Source: MTP4 sp9310u (GTDB lineage Archaea; Halobacteriota; Methanosarcinia; Methanosarcinales; Methanosarcinaceae). From it: a stretch of 64,000 bases of DNA. A program made the position numbers and the translations under genes. The stretch lies in assembly GCA_030627005.1 (NCBI GenBank), contig DAOUSW010000005.1:1-64000 (forward strand), read 5' to 3'. A model generated the notes under the pieces. That model made no database searches and was not told the DNA's origin. It saw only the letters and a list, made by a program, of their open reading frames with translations. Shown in pieces: positions 1 to 8,979 of the stretch (its first letter is position 1; the number at the start of each line of letters is the position of its first letter).

Positions 1-153
1 AAACATGTTGAATCCGGAAACGTGTTGAATCCGGAAACGTGTTGAATCCGGAAACACGTTGAAGCAGGAAACATGTTGAATCCGGAAACGTGTTGAATCC
101 GGAAACGTGTTGAATCCGGAAACGTGTTGAATCCGGAAACACGTTGAAGCAGG
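1..153. repeat. Nine 17-bp tandem repeats with higher-order order
   Basis: Nine consecutive 17-bp units of the type AAACGTGTTGAATCCGG run from the window edge. Units 4 and 9 are a variant ending GTTGAAGCAGG, and the units after the edge and after unit 4 begin AAACATG, so the array looks like two copies of a larger 4-5 unit block. The array may continue to the left of the window. No coding frame is obvious. Confidence 0.9.
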
Positions 154-618
154 AATTGAATCTCAATTCCTCTTAAACTTTTTTTCTTTCTTTTCTTTTC
201 CTTTTCTTTTTTATCCTGTTTTTCTTTTTCTTATCCACTTCTTTTCTGTTTTTCTTTTTCTCTTTAACATGAAAGTAATGTGACGTGAAAGTACTTTCAT
301 TTGTTTGCGCCTGTTATTAGAAAAATTCCATGTATGTTTTTTATGTTTTTTATCCAATCTCTTCTTATATCCTTTTCACTTCTCCCGTTCTCTTTTTTCC
401 TTCTTCCTTTTTTCCCTCCTTAACCGGAGCTTTTGTTTTTTGTTTATATAGTTTTCTTGTGTCTCTTTTTTCCATAAGTATTGTATAATTATTTTTAATA
501 TACAATTTATTAAAACGAAATCTATATAATCGCCTTTATACAATTTTTAAGATGGAATTCTTGGGAATATATTTTGGTGGGAATTCTATCGCAGAAGCGA
601 TTTAAAGGGGGTATATCC
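154..618. other. AT-rich intergenic region with pyrimidine tract
   Basis: No gene is seen. Positions about 176-260 are almost pure C/T on this strand. Around 440-545 the DNA is strongly AT-rich with several TATA-like stretches (for example near 445 and 523) that could be the promoter of the following surface-protein gene. Confidence 0.5.
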
Positions 619-2163
619 ATAAAAGCAACTAATATTCTTTATTCGTCGTTAGCTCTACTTTTAGCACTGATGCTTTCAGGTAGTGCCGTAGCGCAACTTG
701 AGGAACCAATCATTCCTGATTTTGCAGCAGAACCTCTTTCGGGGCTTGCACCTCTAACCGTGAATTTCACGGATGAAACTGATTATGGACCCGATTTTGA
801 CCCGGATGTTATGGATGTTTCATTTTTATGGGATTTCGGGGATAACCAGACTGAAGAGGGAGAAGAGTTTTCCGAAGTTTCTCATGTCTATGAGGAAGAA
901 GGTCTCTATACCGTGGCCCTCAACGTGACCATTACCGAGGCCGGGGTGGAAATAGCTAATGGGTCTGTTCTCAAGACCGAGTATATTGAAGTTCTTGCCG
1001 AAACTGTAGTGGACGATTATCCGCTTGTTAATTTCACGGCCGAGCCACTTTCGGGAAATGCACCGCTAACCGTTAATTTCACAGACCTTTCGGATTTCGG
1101 GCCTGATTTTGACTCTGACACTATGAACGTTTCATATCTCTGGGACTTCGGGGATAACCAGACTGAAGAGGGGGAAGAGTTTGCCGGAGTTTCTCATGTC
1201 TATGAGGACGAAGGTCTCTATACCGTGGCCCTCAACGTGACCGTCACCGAGGCCGGGGTGGAAATGGCTAACGGGTCCGCTACAAAGGTCGGTTATATTG
1301 AAGTTCTTGAAGGGGAACCCTCCCCGGCAGAAGAATACCCGACGCTTGATTTCACCGGTGAACCCAGGGCAGGGGTTGCTCCCCTGAGTGTTAATTTCAC
1401 TCCCATTGTGGACCTTGGTCCGGACTTTGATCAGGAGAATATGACCGTTGAATGGCTCTGGGAGTTTGGGGATGGCTCCAATTTAACGGAGATGAATGCA
1501 ACCCACGTATACGAAACGCCAGGGGTTTATGACGTAACGGCAACCATCAACATTATCGAGGACGGCAACACGACAGCCACAAATTCCACTACAAAGGAAC
1601 AGTACATAAAAGTCTTTGATTCGGATGCCAAGGGCATTATGCTTTCTCCGGGCTGGAACTTTATCTCGGTGCCCTACGCTCTCAATAATTCAAGTGTTGA
1701 TTTCCTGCTTGATGATGTGGAATATGAGAGCATAATCTACTACGATGCAGCGTCCGAAATCTGGCTGGACGTGGAAGAACTGGAGCCTTTGAAAGGGTAC
1801 ATGGTCTATGCGCTTGACTTCGGGATGATTTCGCTTGATAAACTTGTAAAGGCTGAAGACCCGATCCCCGGTGCCAGTGTCCAGATCTACAAAGGCTGGA
1901 ACGCCATCGGGTTTACGGATTCCACCGAGTCCCTATCTGCCGAATTTACCCTGGGGGTAATTGATGATTCCTACTTTGAGGTAGTTGGGCCATTGAACCA
2001 GGCAACTCTCACATACGCTTACATCGGAAGAAACGGCTACGAAGGTGAAATCGGAGCTTCTGATGACAAATATGTGGGTACGGACATCTTCTTGATGGAA
2101 CCTTACGGGGGCTACTGGCTCCTTGCAACTGAGAACACTACTCTGTATGCAGTGGGGTGGTAA
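619..2163 (+). CDS. Secreted PKD-domain surface protein
   Basis: A secreted or cell-surface protein of about 514 residues. A hydrophobic signal peptide (LYSSLALLLALMLSGSAVAQ) is followed by three PKD domains (roughly residues 32-125, 133-235 and 244-335), each with the WDFGD/WEFGD core and a closing YTVALNVT-like strand. The C-terminal 160 residues contain two GWN(F/A)I modules common in Methanosarcina envelope proteins. PKD domains usually mediate protein or carbohydrate contacts in the cell envelope. Start choice: the frame stays open to a TTG at 574, but that site has no ribosome-binding site, whereas AAAGGGGGT at 604-612 lies six bases before an in-frame ATA at 619 that gives IKATNILYSS, a typical signal-peptide start. 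I therefore suggest an ATA start; 574 is the conventional alternative. Confidence 0.8.
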   Translation: MKATNILYSSLALLLALMLSGSAVAQLEEPIIPDFAAEPLSGLAPLTVNFTDETDYGPDFDPDVMDVSFLWDFGDNQTEEGEEFSEVSHVYEEEGLYTVALNVTITEAGVEIANGSVLKTEYIEVLAETVVDDYPLVNFTAEPLSGNAPLTVNFTDLSDFGPDFDSDTMNVSYLWDFGDNQTEEGEEFAGVSHVYEDEGLYTVALNVTVTEAGVEMANGSATKVGYIEVLEGEPSPAEEYPTLDFTGEPRAGVAPLSVNFTPIVDLGPDFDQENMTVEWLWEFGDGSNLTEMNATHVYETPGVYDVTATINIIEDGNTTATNSTTKEQYIKVFDSDAKGIMLSPGWNFISVPYALNNSSVDFLLDDVEYESIIYYDAASEIWLDVEELEPLKGYMVYALDFGMISLDKLVKAEDPIPGASVQIYKGWNAIGFTDSTESLSAEFTLGVIDDSYFEVVGPLNQATLTYAYIGRNGYEGEIGASDDKYVGTDIFLMEPYGGYWLLATENTTLYAVGW

Positions 2164-2828
2164 CCCGGGTGTGCACGAAAAAATGAAAAAGCAAGAGTAG
2201 TAAAATAGCCAGGTAAGAACGTGAACTAAGAACGTGAACTAAAAACGTGAAATAATCAAGTGTGATAAGAAAGCGAAATAAGAAATCAGCATAAATGCTG
2301 AGATAAACTAGATCCTTGAGATGGGTTTAGAGGGTGCCTTTCCTGTCAGGGGGGTTGACCCTTTACCTTTTATTTTAGGGTTGTATGATGCCTGTGTCAG
2401 GAATCGTATTGGGACTTGGAAGGTCAAATACCTTTATGCTTTAACAATAATGTTTCAACATTCCCGGAGGTTTTATTGAATAATTAATATATTTTAAAAT
2501 ATTAGATATATATAATATCTATTTAATACCTAAACTGCAGGTCCTTTGCATCTCCGCTGCTTTATCGGTAAGTAATTGCTTCCGATTCCAGTTTCCTGGA
2601 TTTGTCGGCAGGACCTAAAACGAAGTCTCTTTCATGCGAAAGGGAACTTGAACATAGTGGTGAACCTTTTAAATGGGGACACAAACTGCAGACTGACGGC
2701 CACTGACGGGGTGGAAGGATGTCTGTGAATATGTCTGTGAATATGTCTGTGAATATGTCTGTGAATATGTCTGTGAATATTGCTATTCCATGGTAATTTA
2801 TTGTACTAACAGGAGTTGGGGGGAATTT
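2164..2828. other. Intergenic region with short tandem repeats
   Basis: No gene is seen in this 665-bp gap. It holds three 13-bp repeats (TAAGAACGTGAAC type) at 2214-2252, an AT-rich stretch at 2475-2530 that could be a promoter, and the 12-bp repeat array listed separately. Confidence 0.5.
2719..2778. repeat. Five exact 12-bp tandem repeats
   Basis: Five identical copies of ATGTCTGTGAAT lie head to tail just upstream of the next gene. Exact identity suggests recent slippage expansion. Confidence 0.9.
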
Positions 2829-3539
2829 ATGTTAATCAAATATCGAAAGTTCGGAATACTTTCCGTAAGCCTGATGATACTGCTAGCATGTGCGGTGGTC
2901 GGGTTGGCTGCAGATCCCGAGGGGTCTGGGGAAAGTGAGAGTCTGCCGGAACTGCCGCTTATCCTGAAAGGTGAGCTGAATGTAAATGGGGAACCTGTTG
3001 TAGCTGGTTCTGAGATCGAGGCTTACTATGATGGTAAATTGATTGCAAAGAGCACTGTTGAAAACGAAGGGGAATACGTTCTCAATCTGAACCTTGCCAC
3101 TGATGATTATGAGAATCTCGAGGAAGTGGAATTCTATATTGATGGAAACGCAGCCGATCTGGATATCCCGGAAAGCGAGGCAGATGCTATCGCAAACAAA
3201 GATTCCCCTGGCTCGATCGTTGAATTAGATGTCCGGGGCTCAGTTTCTCAGCCCTCTGAATCTTCTGATGGTTCCGATGGTTCCAATGATGGAGACAATC
3301 AGGGTGCTGCAATTGTGAAATCCGGTAAGGATGTTTCCGAATCCCCGGTCGAAGATCCCGATGAGGCTGAATCTGAAGAAAACGTTGATAATGGACTGGA
3401 AGCCGGAGAAGGCATTGAAGCTGAGGCAAAGGCAAGTTCCGAAAGCCCTGATGCACAGACGACACCCATCTGGGGAGCTCTTGCCCCTGTAGCATTACTC
3501 GGGGCTGTCCTGATCATCAGAAAAATGAGGGCCAAATAA
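2829..3539 (+). CDS. Secreted protein with C-terminal membrane anchor
   Basis: I do not recognise a specific family. The protein has an N-terminal signal peptide (hydrophobic run ILSVSLMILLACAVVGLAA). A folded domain of about 90 residues follows (GELNVNGEPVVAGSEI onward), which reads like a beta-sandwich of the kind found in Methanosarcina surface proteins. A long acidic, serine-rich spacer leads to a C-terminal membrane helix with a basic tail (IIRKMRAK), so it is probably tethered on the outside of the cell. The start ATG at 2829 has a strong GGAG..GGGGG Shine-Dalgarno site just upstream; an upstream in-frame start at 2790 lacks one. Confidence 0.7.
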   Translation: MLIKYRKFGILSVSLMILLACAVVGLAADPEGSGESESLPELPLILKGELNVNGEPVVAGSEIEAYYDGKLIAKSTVENEGEYVLNLNLATDDYENLEEVEFYIDGNAADLDIPESEADAIANKDSPGSIVELDVRGSVSQPSESSDGSDGSNDGDNQGAAIVKSGKDVSESPVEDPDEAESEENVDNGLEAGEGIEAEAKASSESPDAQTTPIWGALAPVALLGAVLIIRKMRAK

Positions 3540-3754
3540 TCCCCTCGGTTTTTAAAGCTTCGATACGGTTTTCCATATTTCCTTTTTTCTTTATTTCTTT
3601 TCTCTTTTTCTTCAAAAAGGTATCAGTAGCTTAACTACCACCAAACTGTTTTAATATTTTTATGCTGGGTGATTACTTATACTTTTTTCACCATTTGTCT
3701 ATGTAGCAATTGTTACATTATTTGTACTGTTTGCTTACTGAAGGGGGGTTTAGC

Positions 3755-4351
3755 ATTAAGGTTATCGGATTGGTAGGTAGTCCTAACGTTGATGGAAATA
3801 CTGCAAGGCTTGTGAACGAAATTCTTGCCGGAGCCGCAGAATATGGTGCAGAGACAAAGATGTACAACCTGGCAGCTCTGGATATAAAAGGCTGTGATTC
3901 TTGCTGCAGGTGCCAGGAAAGCGGCAAATGTGCAATTGAAGACGATATGCAAATTCTTTACGAGGAAATCCGGACTTCGGATGCGGTGGTCCTGGGTTCT
4001 CCTGTCTATATGTGGCAGATGAGCGGCCAGACAAAAATCTTTGTTGACCGCCTGATGGCTTTTCTGAGGCCTGACTTTTCAAGCCGGGTTGAAGGGAAAA
4101 AGCTCATCCTTGCCTTTACCCAGGGCAACTCCAACAGGGACGCTTTTTGTTCTTACTTTGAATACACAGCAGGGCTTCTTTATTTCCTCGGATTTGATGT
4201 CCTGGATACGGTCGTTGCGGCGGGCACTGATATCTCCAAAATTTCAAGCAGGCCAGACGTGCTGAAAAGGGCAAGAGAGGGTGGGAGAAAACTGGTCCCT
4301 TCTCTGACAGTGGCTTTTGCGGCAGCCAACCTGGGTGCCCAGAACGCCTGA
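3755..4351 (+). CDS. Iron-sulfur flavoprotein (Isf-like), NADPH-dependent FMN reductase family
   Basis: Flavodoxin-fold electron-transfer protein of the Isf type. The N-terminus IKVIGLVGSPNVDGNT is the FMN phosphate-binding loop. GCDSCCRCQESGKC gives the compact C-x2-C-x2-C-x5-C motif that binds a 4Fe-4S cluster in this family. Isf of Methanosarcina takes electrons from ferredoxin and is linked to oxygen and peroxide defence; I infer the same role. The next gene is a paralogue with the same motif. Start: homologues, including the neighbour (MKVLGLVGSP), begin at this point. Here the codon is ATT at 3755, preceded at six bases by AAGGGGGG. The open frame to 3710 adds residues with no Shine-Dalgarno site. 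Confidence 0.85.
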   Translation: MKVIGLVGSPNVDGNTARLVNEILAGAAEYGAETKMYNLAALDIKGCDSCCRCQESGKCAIEDDMQILYEEIRTSDAVVLGSPVYMWQMSGQTKIFVDRLMAFLRPDFSSRVEGKKLILAFTQGNSNRDAFCSYFEYTAGLLYFLGFDVLDTVVAAGTDISKISSRPDVLKRAREGGRKLVPSLTVAFAAANLGAQNA

Positions 4352-4380
4352 GTGTGCCGTAATTTGTTTTCCAAAAACAA

Positions 4381-4481
4381 TTTTTCCTTTTCTTTTTCCT
4401 TTTTCTTTTTCTTTTTCTTTTTCCTCTTCCTCTTCCTTTCCTTTTCTTTTTTCCCTTCTTTTCCTCTTCCTCTTTCCTTTT
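4381..4481. other. 101-nt pure pyrimidine tract
   Basis: Every base from 4381 to 4481 is C or T on the plus strand. It lies between the two Isf-like genes. T-rich tracts can act as archaeal terminators, so it may end transcription of the first gene; it could also form unusual DNA structure. Function is not shown by the sequence. Confidence 0.7.
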
Positions 4482-4589
4482 GTTTTCGAGAGATGCTTCC
4501 TTGGCTTCCAGGGAATATTTTATAATTGTCTGCTTCCTTTCTTTACTGTAATTTTTAATCCAGTTTATATCTCAGGGAGAATTATTAGG

Positions 4590-5138
4590 ATGAAAGTCTT
4601 AGGATTAGTCGGAAGCCCTCGCGAAGGGGCTAATACTGAAAAGCTTGTAAATGCAATTCTGGAAGGTGCTGCGGAAAACGGCGCAGAGACAAAAATCTAC
4701 AACCTCTCAAAACTTGATCTCAACCCTTGCAAGGGCTGCATGACCTGCAAAATCGAGGGGAAGTGTGTAATTGACGATGATATGCAGGAACTCTACGATG
4801 AAGTTCAGGCCGCTGACGCAATTGTGCTCGGGTCCCCTCTCTACATGTGGGAGATCACCGCCCAGACCAAACTTTTCGTGGACCGCCTTGTAGCCTTCAT
4901 CAAACCGGACTTCTCAACCCGCCTCAACATGCCCAAGAAGTTCGTCCTTGCCTACACCCAGGGCAACCCTGATCCGACCACCTTCAAACCGTACTTCGAT
5001 TATATGGAAGGCCTTTTCTCCTTCATGCAGTTCGATGTCCAGGGCAGCATCGTCGCAGCCGGGACCCGTGAAAAAGACGACATCCTTGCACAGGAAGCCG
5101 TCCTTGCCAAAGCAAAGGAAATGGGCACGAACCTGTAA
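4590..5138 (+). CDS. Iron-sulfur flavoprotein (Isf-like), second copy
   Basis: Paralogue of the gene at 3755. It starts with MKVLGLVGSPREGANTEKLV (FMN-binding loop) and carries PCKGCMTCKIEGKC, the C-x2-C-x2-C-x5-C 4Fe-4S motif, followed by VIDDDMQELYDEV as in the neighbour. Its 182 residues fit the family. The ATG at 4590 is preceded by CAGGGAGAATTATTAG; the frame remains open upstream to 4317 only through the pyrimidine tract, which is not convincing coding sequence. It probably shuttles electrons between ferredoxin and small oxidants. Confidence 0.88.
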   Translation: MKVLGLVGSPREGANTEKLVNAILEGAAENGAETKIYNLSKLDLNPCKGCMTCKIEGKCVIDDDMQELYDEVQAADAIVLGSPLYMWEITAQTKLFVDRLVAFIKPDFSTRLNMPKKFVLAYTQGNPDPTTFKPYFDYMEGLFSFMQFDVQGSIVAAGTREKDDILAQEAVLAKAKEMGTNL

Positions 5139-5242
5139 ACCCATAAAGCAACCCATTTAGCCGCAATGTTTAAGAAATATAATTCTATCTCTATGGTAGC
5201 CGTGGGAATTCCGTCTCCCACTATTTTTTTTCTACTCTTTCT

Positions 5243-5989
5243 TCAATCACTTTCCCGGCTCAGGTTTTTTTTCCTTTTGTTTCTCAGAAGCCCGCGCCCC
5301 TCATCGGTCTTAAAACTGCCTACTTCTTCCTGAATTAATTTGATCGTTTCCTCATACCTGTAAGATGGGTTATTCTTTGCACCGTTGTTTGCATCTGAAG
5401 GATGGGTCAGAGCGATCAGAGGAATCTTTTTTCCTGAATATGTAACGTGGTTGTTTCCATTTTTGGATATTGTGCGTGGCAGTTTTTCACCATTCACGTA
5501 CCCTGCGGCCTTACTTGTCACGTACCCAACAGCCTTTCCTCCCATACAAATTATGATTTCGGGCTCAAAAGCTTCTATTTCACGTTTAAGGTACCTTTTT
5601 GCACATTCTATTCTCGGTTGTTTGTGCGCTCCCTCTTTTTTTCCAGGGAAGCACTTTTGGTAGTGGGTCCAGTAAAACAAACTCAGGAACTTTTCTCTGA
5701 AATTCTCAAAATGTTTTCTGTCCTCTTTTGCTTTCTCTGCTTTGTAATCTGCGAATAAGATCGGAAGGATCTTCTCCCTGAAAAATGAATTTTCAAAACT
5801 GGTCACGTCATCGAGTTTATTAGCTTGATTCGAAGGGTCCCTTGTAATTAACAAAATTTTCTGAGTATCCCTGACTTCAACGGTTTTTGGGATTGCAGTT
5901 TCATCCCTTCCACATTTTAAGTTCCCGCTTTTCCAGTCGGGGCACGAGTTTACCTCATTACAAATTTTTGTTAACATCTCTCGGTTCAT
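5243..5989 (-). CDS. Uracil-DNA glycosylase superfamily protein
   Basis: A 248-residue protein with the layout of the UDG fold. An early LLITRDPSNQ occupies the place of the GExPG-type active-site motif, a middle segment holds FYWTHYQKC, IIICMGGKAVGY is the central strand-loop, and ALTHPSDANN near the C-terminus matches the HPS-type DNA-intercalation motif. The N-terminus has cysteines (NSCPDWKSGNLKCG) that may bind metal. It may therefore excise damaged bases or be a catalytically altered relative. It does not match the classical family 4 sequence closely, so the substrate is unknown. The gene stands alone, on the opposite strand from the Isf genes. The C-terminal 25 residues are highly basic. 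Confidence 0.6.
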   Translation of the reverse strand: MNREMLTKICNEVNSCPDWKSGNLKCGRDETAIPKTVEVRDTQKILLITRDPSNQANKLDDVTSFENSFFREKILPILFADYKAEKAKEDRKHFENFREKFLSLFYWTHYQKCFPGKKEGAHKQPRIECAKRYLKREIEAFEPEIIICMGGKAVGYVTSKAAGYVNGEKLPRTISKNGNNHVTYSGKKIPLIALTHPSDANNGAKNNPSYRYEETIKLIQEEVGSFKTDEGRGLLRNKRKKNLSRESD

Positions 5990-6246
5990 GCTATCTTCCC
6001 GGTTATTTTTTCTTTTTAGGGAGAACTTTCAGCAAACTGGTGGAGGCTCTAAATTACCTGTGTTTTTCTAACTTTGTTTTGATAAGTGTTTTAATATTTT
6101 TAATGTTTCTTTTTTCAATCGCAAAACTGTTTTCCATATGAATTCACGTTAATATGTATGGGCAAATTGCAAAAAAAGAATCAAAAGTACACTTAAAATG
6201 GGCAGTGGTTTATCGGGAGAATCATTTTCCCTTTCAAAATTCTTTT

Positions 6247-6687
6247 TCAAAATTCTTTCTCCTCCTCAACAGTCCACCTGTGCTGACATTCCCTGCACTG
6301 GAAAGCATGCTTCCGGATTTCAACCCTTTCGGGTGCGGTGTATTCTCCGCGCCCAGCAGCATTTTTCTGGGAGCCTTCGGAGTGGGCGTACTCAATGTTT
6401 TCTTCCGGACCGCCGAAGGCCGAGGTGAGAAACTCACGGCTTTCTATCCCCAGGTACTTTTTCGTAAAAAGCCGCTTGCAGTCCGGGCACCTGTGCCGGC
6501 GGAGGAAAATGGTAAGGGAAAGGGAGAACATGAAAAGGGTGGAAAGGATTGCTGCGGCTTCCACACCCTTATTGAGTCTGCTGACCATGATGGGGCTAAG
6601 AACCATGAGCATGAAAGTGACGGCTGAGATCAGGCCTGTGTAAAAAAGAGGGTCTTTGTGGCGAGGAAGGGGTTCTTTATGGTTCAT
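6247..6687 (-). CDS. Two-helix membrane protein with zinc ribbon
   Basis: Unknown function. Two hydrophobic helices (about residues 15-37 and 43-61) are followed by a soluble tail with two paired cysteine motifs, CPDCKRLF and CRECQHRW, which together look like a zinc ribbon split by about 65 residues. The gene at 6764 on the same strand is a shorter relative that shares the KDPLFY start and both helices. Confidence 0.55.
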   Translation of the reverse strand: MNHKEPLPRHKDPLFYTGLISAVTFMLMVLSPIMVSRLNKGVEAAAILSTLFMFSLSLTIFLRRHRCPDCKRLFTKKYLGIESREFLTSAFGGPEENIEYAHSEGSQKNAAGRGEYTAPERVEIRKHAFQCRECQHRWTVEEEKEF

Positions 6688-6763
6688 CCGTAATTATCTT
6701 ACAGCTAATTGTATATTTTTCTAGTGTATTAGGACATTTTTGGGGTTTCTGGAATTACCGGTC

Positions 6764-6985
6764 CTATTTCTCTCCGGGTATAAGCACTTTCGTGGAATGG
6801 GCACCTGTTCCGGATATTTTGTATGAAAATATTAAGGATATGATAAAGAGAGCAGAAAGGATCTGTGCGGCTTTTATCCCTGCGAAGAAACAGATAAGCA
6901 TCAGTAAAAATAAAATTATTGACACAGCTGAAGAATAAAAAAGCGGATCCTTTTGTATATGGTCAACTTCCGCACTATTATTCAT
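6764..6985 (-). CDS. Small two-helix membrane protein, truncated paralogue
   Basis: A 73-residue protein whose first 55 residues align with the neighbour at 6247-6687 (HIQKDPLFY, then FLLML and AAQILSALFIISLIF). It lacks the zinc-ribbon tail and ends in an unrelated short sequence, so it is either a decayed duplicate or a small membrane partner. An AGAAGAG Shine-Dalgarno-like site precedes the ATG. Confidence 0.45.
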   Translation of the reverse strand: MNNSAEVDHIQKDPLFYSSAVSIILFLLMLICFFAGIKAAQILSALFIISLIFSYKISGTGAHSTKVLIPGEK

Positions 6986-7601
6986 AGCTCTTCTTTTAGA
7001 AATGTAATTATTTAAACTTGCCTATCCGTATTCGTGTTTGCCGAGTTATTTTTATATAAACATATTTTTTAGACAAAACCCTTCTTTTTTTATGTAATTC
7101 AATGTTGATATTTATTCCTTCTGGGTTTTAAGTCGTGGCTTTCAATGTCTTATGAGGAAATGTTGTCTGGAAAACATGGTCTGGAAAACATGGTCTGGAA
7201 AACATGGTCTGGAATATATACTCTGAAAATTATTTTCTAGAACTTATTAGCCAGGAATCAGGGTTCGGTTTTTCCAGGTGGACAATTTCGAGACCATTTT
7301 AATATATATACGATGTATACTATGGAAGTTAATTATGGATAATATAATAAGCAATTGACTTGCTAAATGAGTCGACTTTGTTTTATTTCCCGCTTTGTTA
7401 TGTTATCCCACCTGAGTGCATTGTTTCGCCTTATCATGCTGTCCCAACGGAATTGTTGCGATACTAATTACAATACTAATTACAATACTAATTACAATAC
7501 TAATTACAATACTATACGATACTAATTACGATATACAATACTATACGATACTAATTACGATATACAATACTATACGATACTAAAAACGGAGCCCTGACCC
7601 A
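6986..7601. other. Intergenic region rich in tandem repeats
   Basis: No gene is seen. A 14-bp unit GTCTGGAAAACATG is repeated three and a half times at 7165-7214. An AT-rich segment at 7299-7350 could hold a promoter. The final 125 bp are a second repeat array, listed separately, that ends 18 bases before the permease start codon. Confidence 0.5.
7460..7583. repeat. Compound tandem array (12-bp and 29-bp units)
   Basis: Four 12-bp units (AATACTAATTAC type, 7460-7507) pass directly into a 29-bp unit made of the same motifs plus ACTATACGAT, present twice in full (7508-7536, 7537-7565) and once in part (7566-7583). The array sits where the promoter and leader of the following permease gene should be, so copy number could affect expression. 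Confidence 0.85.
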
Positions 7602-8813
7602 ATGATCCCTCTTTCCCGTGCCGGAAAAATTGCCCTCAGCAGCATTTCTCATTCCAAAATGCGCTCGACCCTGACAGTGCTCGGAATCGTTATTGGCGTT
7701 GCCGCAGTGATTGCAAACGTGTCTCTTGGAGGTAGTTTTAGCCAGTATTTTACGGACGAGGTCTCTACTATCGGGTCCAACTTTATTTATATCGAGGGCA
7801 TGGAACCGAACCTGTTTTATGAAAATGAGAAGCAGATTGTCGTAAACACGCCCGGGATCGAGGAGGTTTCGGTGCTCAAGCAGCAGTCAGGGGTGATCGG
7901 GTTCATGTCCCAGGCAAAAAACGTTCCTGTCTATGGGGTCTCGGAGGAATATGAAGAGGTTGCAGGTACACATCTCCGGACCGGAAACTTCGTCTCAGAC
8001 AATGACAAGTACGCGGCAATCGTGGGCTACGACGTGGCGCACGAAAAATTTGACCGGGACATCAGGGTCAGGAATTCCATTGACATTACTTTCAGGGTAG
8101 GGGAAGGAGAGACAATCACTAAAACTTTCAAGGTAAAGGGAATTATCGAGAACCCGGACAGTGCGCTTGTCCAGGGTTTCAACGACAACGATGCCGTAAT
8201 GATCCCCGTTGACGCCATGAACGAAATGCTGGGGGAAACGGACTACGGTGGGATCTTTGCCATGGCCGAGGACCTCGCGACCATTGAAGAGACCTCAAAC
8301 GAGGTGGACGAGCGCCTGGCCCGGAACTTCGGGATTTCCGAAAGGGACCTTGAGGACAAGGATTCAAGGCCCTACTTCATCATTGACCAGGCAGAAATCC
8401 TGGAGCAGACCGACATGATGGCAAAATCCCTCAGTTCTTTCCTGACCGCTGTTGCCCTGATCTCTCTCCTGGTCGGCTCCATCGGGATCATGAACATCAT
8501 GCTGGTAAGCGTGACCGAGCGTACCCGGGAAATCGGGATTCTCATGTCCCTGGGCTTTACTGGCTTTGACATCCTGTTCCTCTTCATGGTTGAATCGATC
8601 CTCCTGGGTGTTTTCGGAGGCATCATCGGAGGTGCTGTGGGCATCGCCGGTGCCTACAGTGTGGAAACCCTCCTGAACCTGCCGGTAGTTTTCCCCTTTA
8701 GCCTGATAATAGCCGGGTTCCTCGTGGCTGTAGTCGTAGGCTTTGTCTCAGGCGTCTATCCCGCAAGGAAGGCCGCAAAGATGAAACCTGTAGACTCTCT
8801 GCGCTATGAATGA
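7602..8813 (+). CDS. ABC transporter permease, MacB/FtsX family
   Basis: A 403-residue membrane permease. The N-terminus (KIALSSISHSKMRSTLTVLGIVIGVAAVIA) is the first helix of the MacB_PCD module, a large extracytoplasmic domain follows to about residue 270, and three helices at the C-terminus form the FtsX domain, with the hallmark stretch SVTERTREIGILMSLGF and the ending YPARKAAKMKPVDSLRYE. Such proteins export or mechanically transmit signals with a LolD/MacB-type ATPase. No ATPase gene lies beside it in this window, so its partner must be elsewhere. The ATG is preceded only by a weak ACGGAG site. Confidence 0.88.
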   Translation: MIPLSRAGKIALSSISHSKMRSTLTVLGIVIGVAAVIANVSLGGSFSQYFTDEVSTIGSNFIYIEGMEPNLFYENEKQIVVNTPGIEEVSVLKQQSGVIGFMSQAKNVPVYGVSEEYEEVAGTHLRTGNFVSDNDKYAAIVGYDVAHEKFDRDIRVRNSIDITFRVGEGETITKTFKVKGIIENPDSALVQGFNDNDAVMIPVDAMNEMLGETDYGGIFAMAEDLATIEETSNEVDERLARNFGISERDLEDKDSRPYFIIDQAEILEQTDMMAKSLSSFLTAVALISLLVGSIGIMNIMLVSVTERTREIGILMSLGFTGFDILFLFMVESILLGVFGGIIGGAVGIAGAYSVETLLNLPVVFPFSLIIAGFLVAVVVGFVSGVYPARKAAKMKPVDSLRYE

Positions 8814-8979
8814 AATCAAGCCAGGATCTGATCCAGCCAAAATTTTATTCCTCCAATTTTTAATTCACCCTGCCTCTAATCCAGCTGCACTTTAATTTAT
8901 CCAATCTTTAATTCGCTGAGATTTAATTCAGCCGAACTCTAATTCAACCAGGCCCTGATCCAGGCAAAAATCGACTGGT

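Noticed and set aside
4317..4589. N-terminal extension of the second Isf-like gene
   Set aside because: The extension translates the pyrimidine tract into Phe/Ser/Leu runs; homology and start signals begin at 4590.
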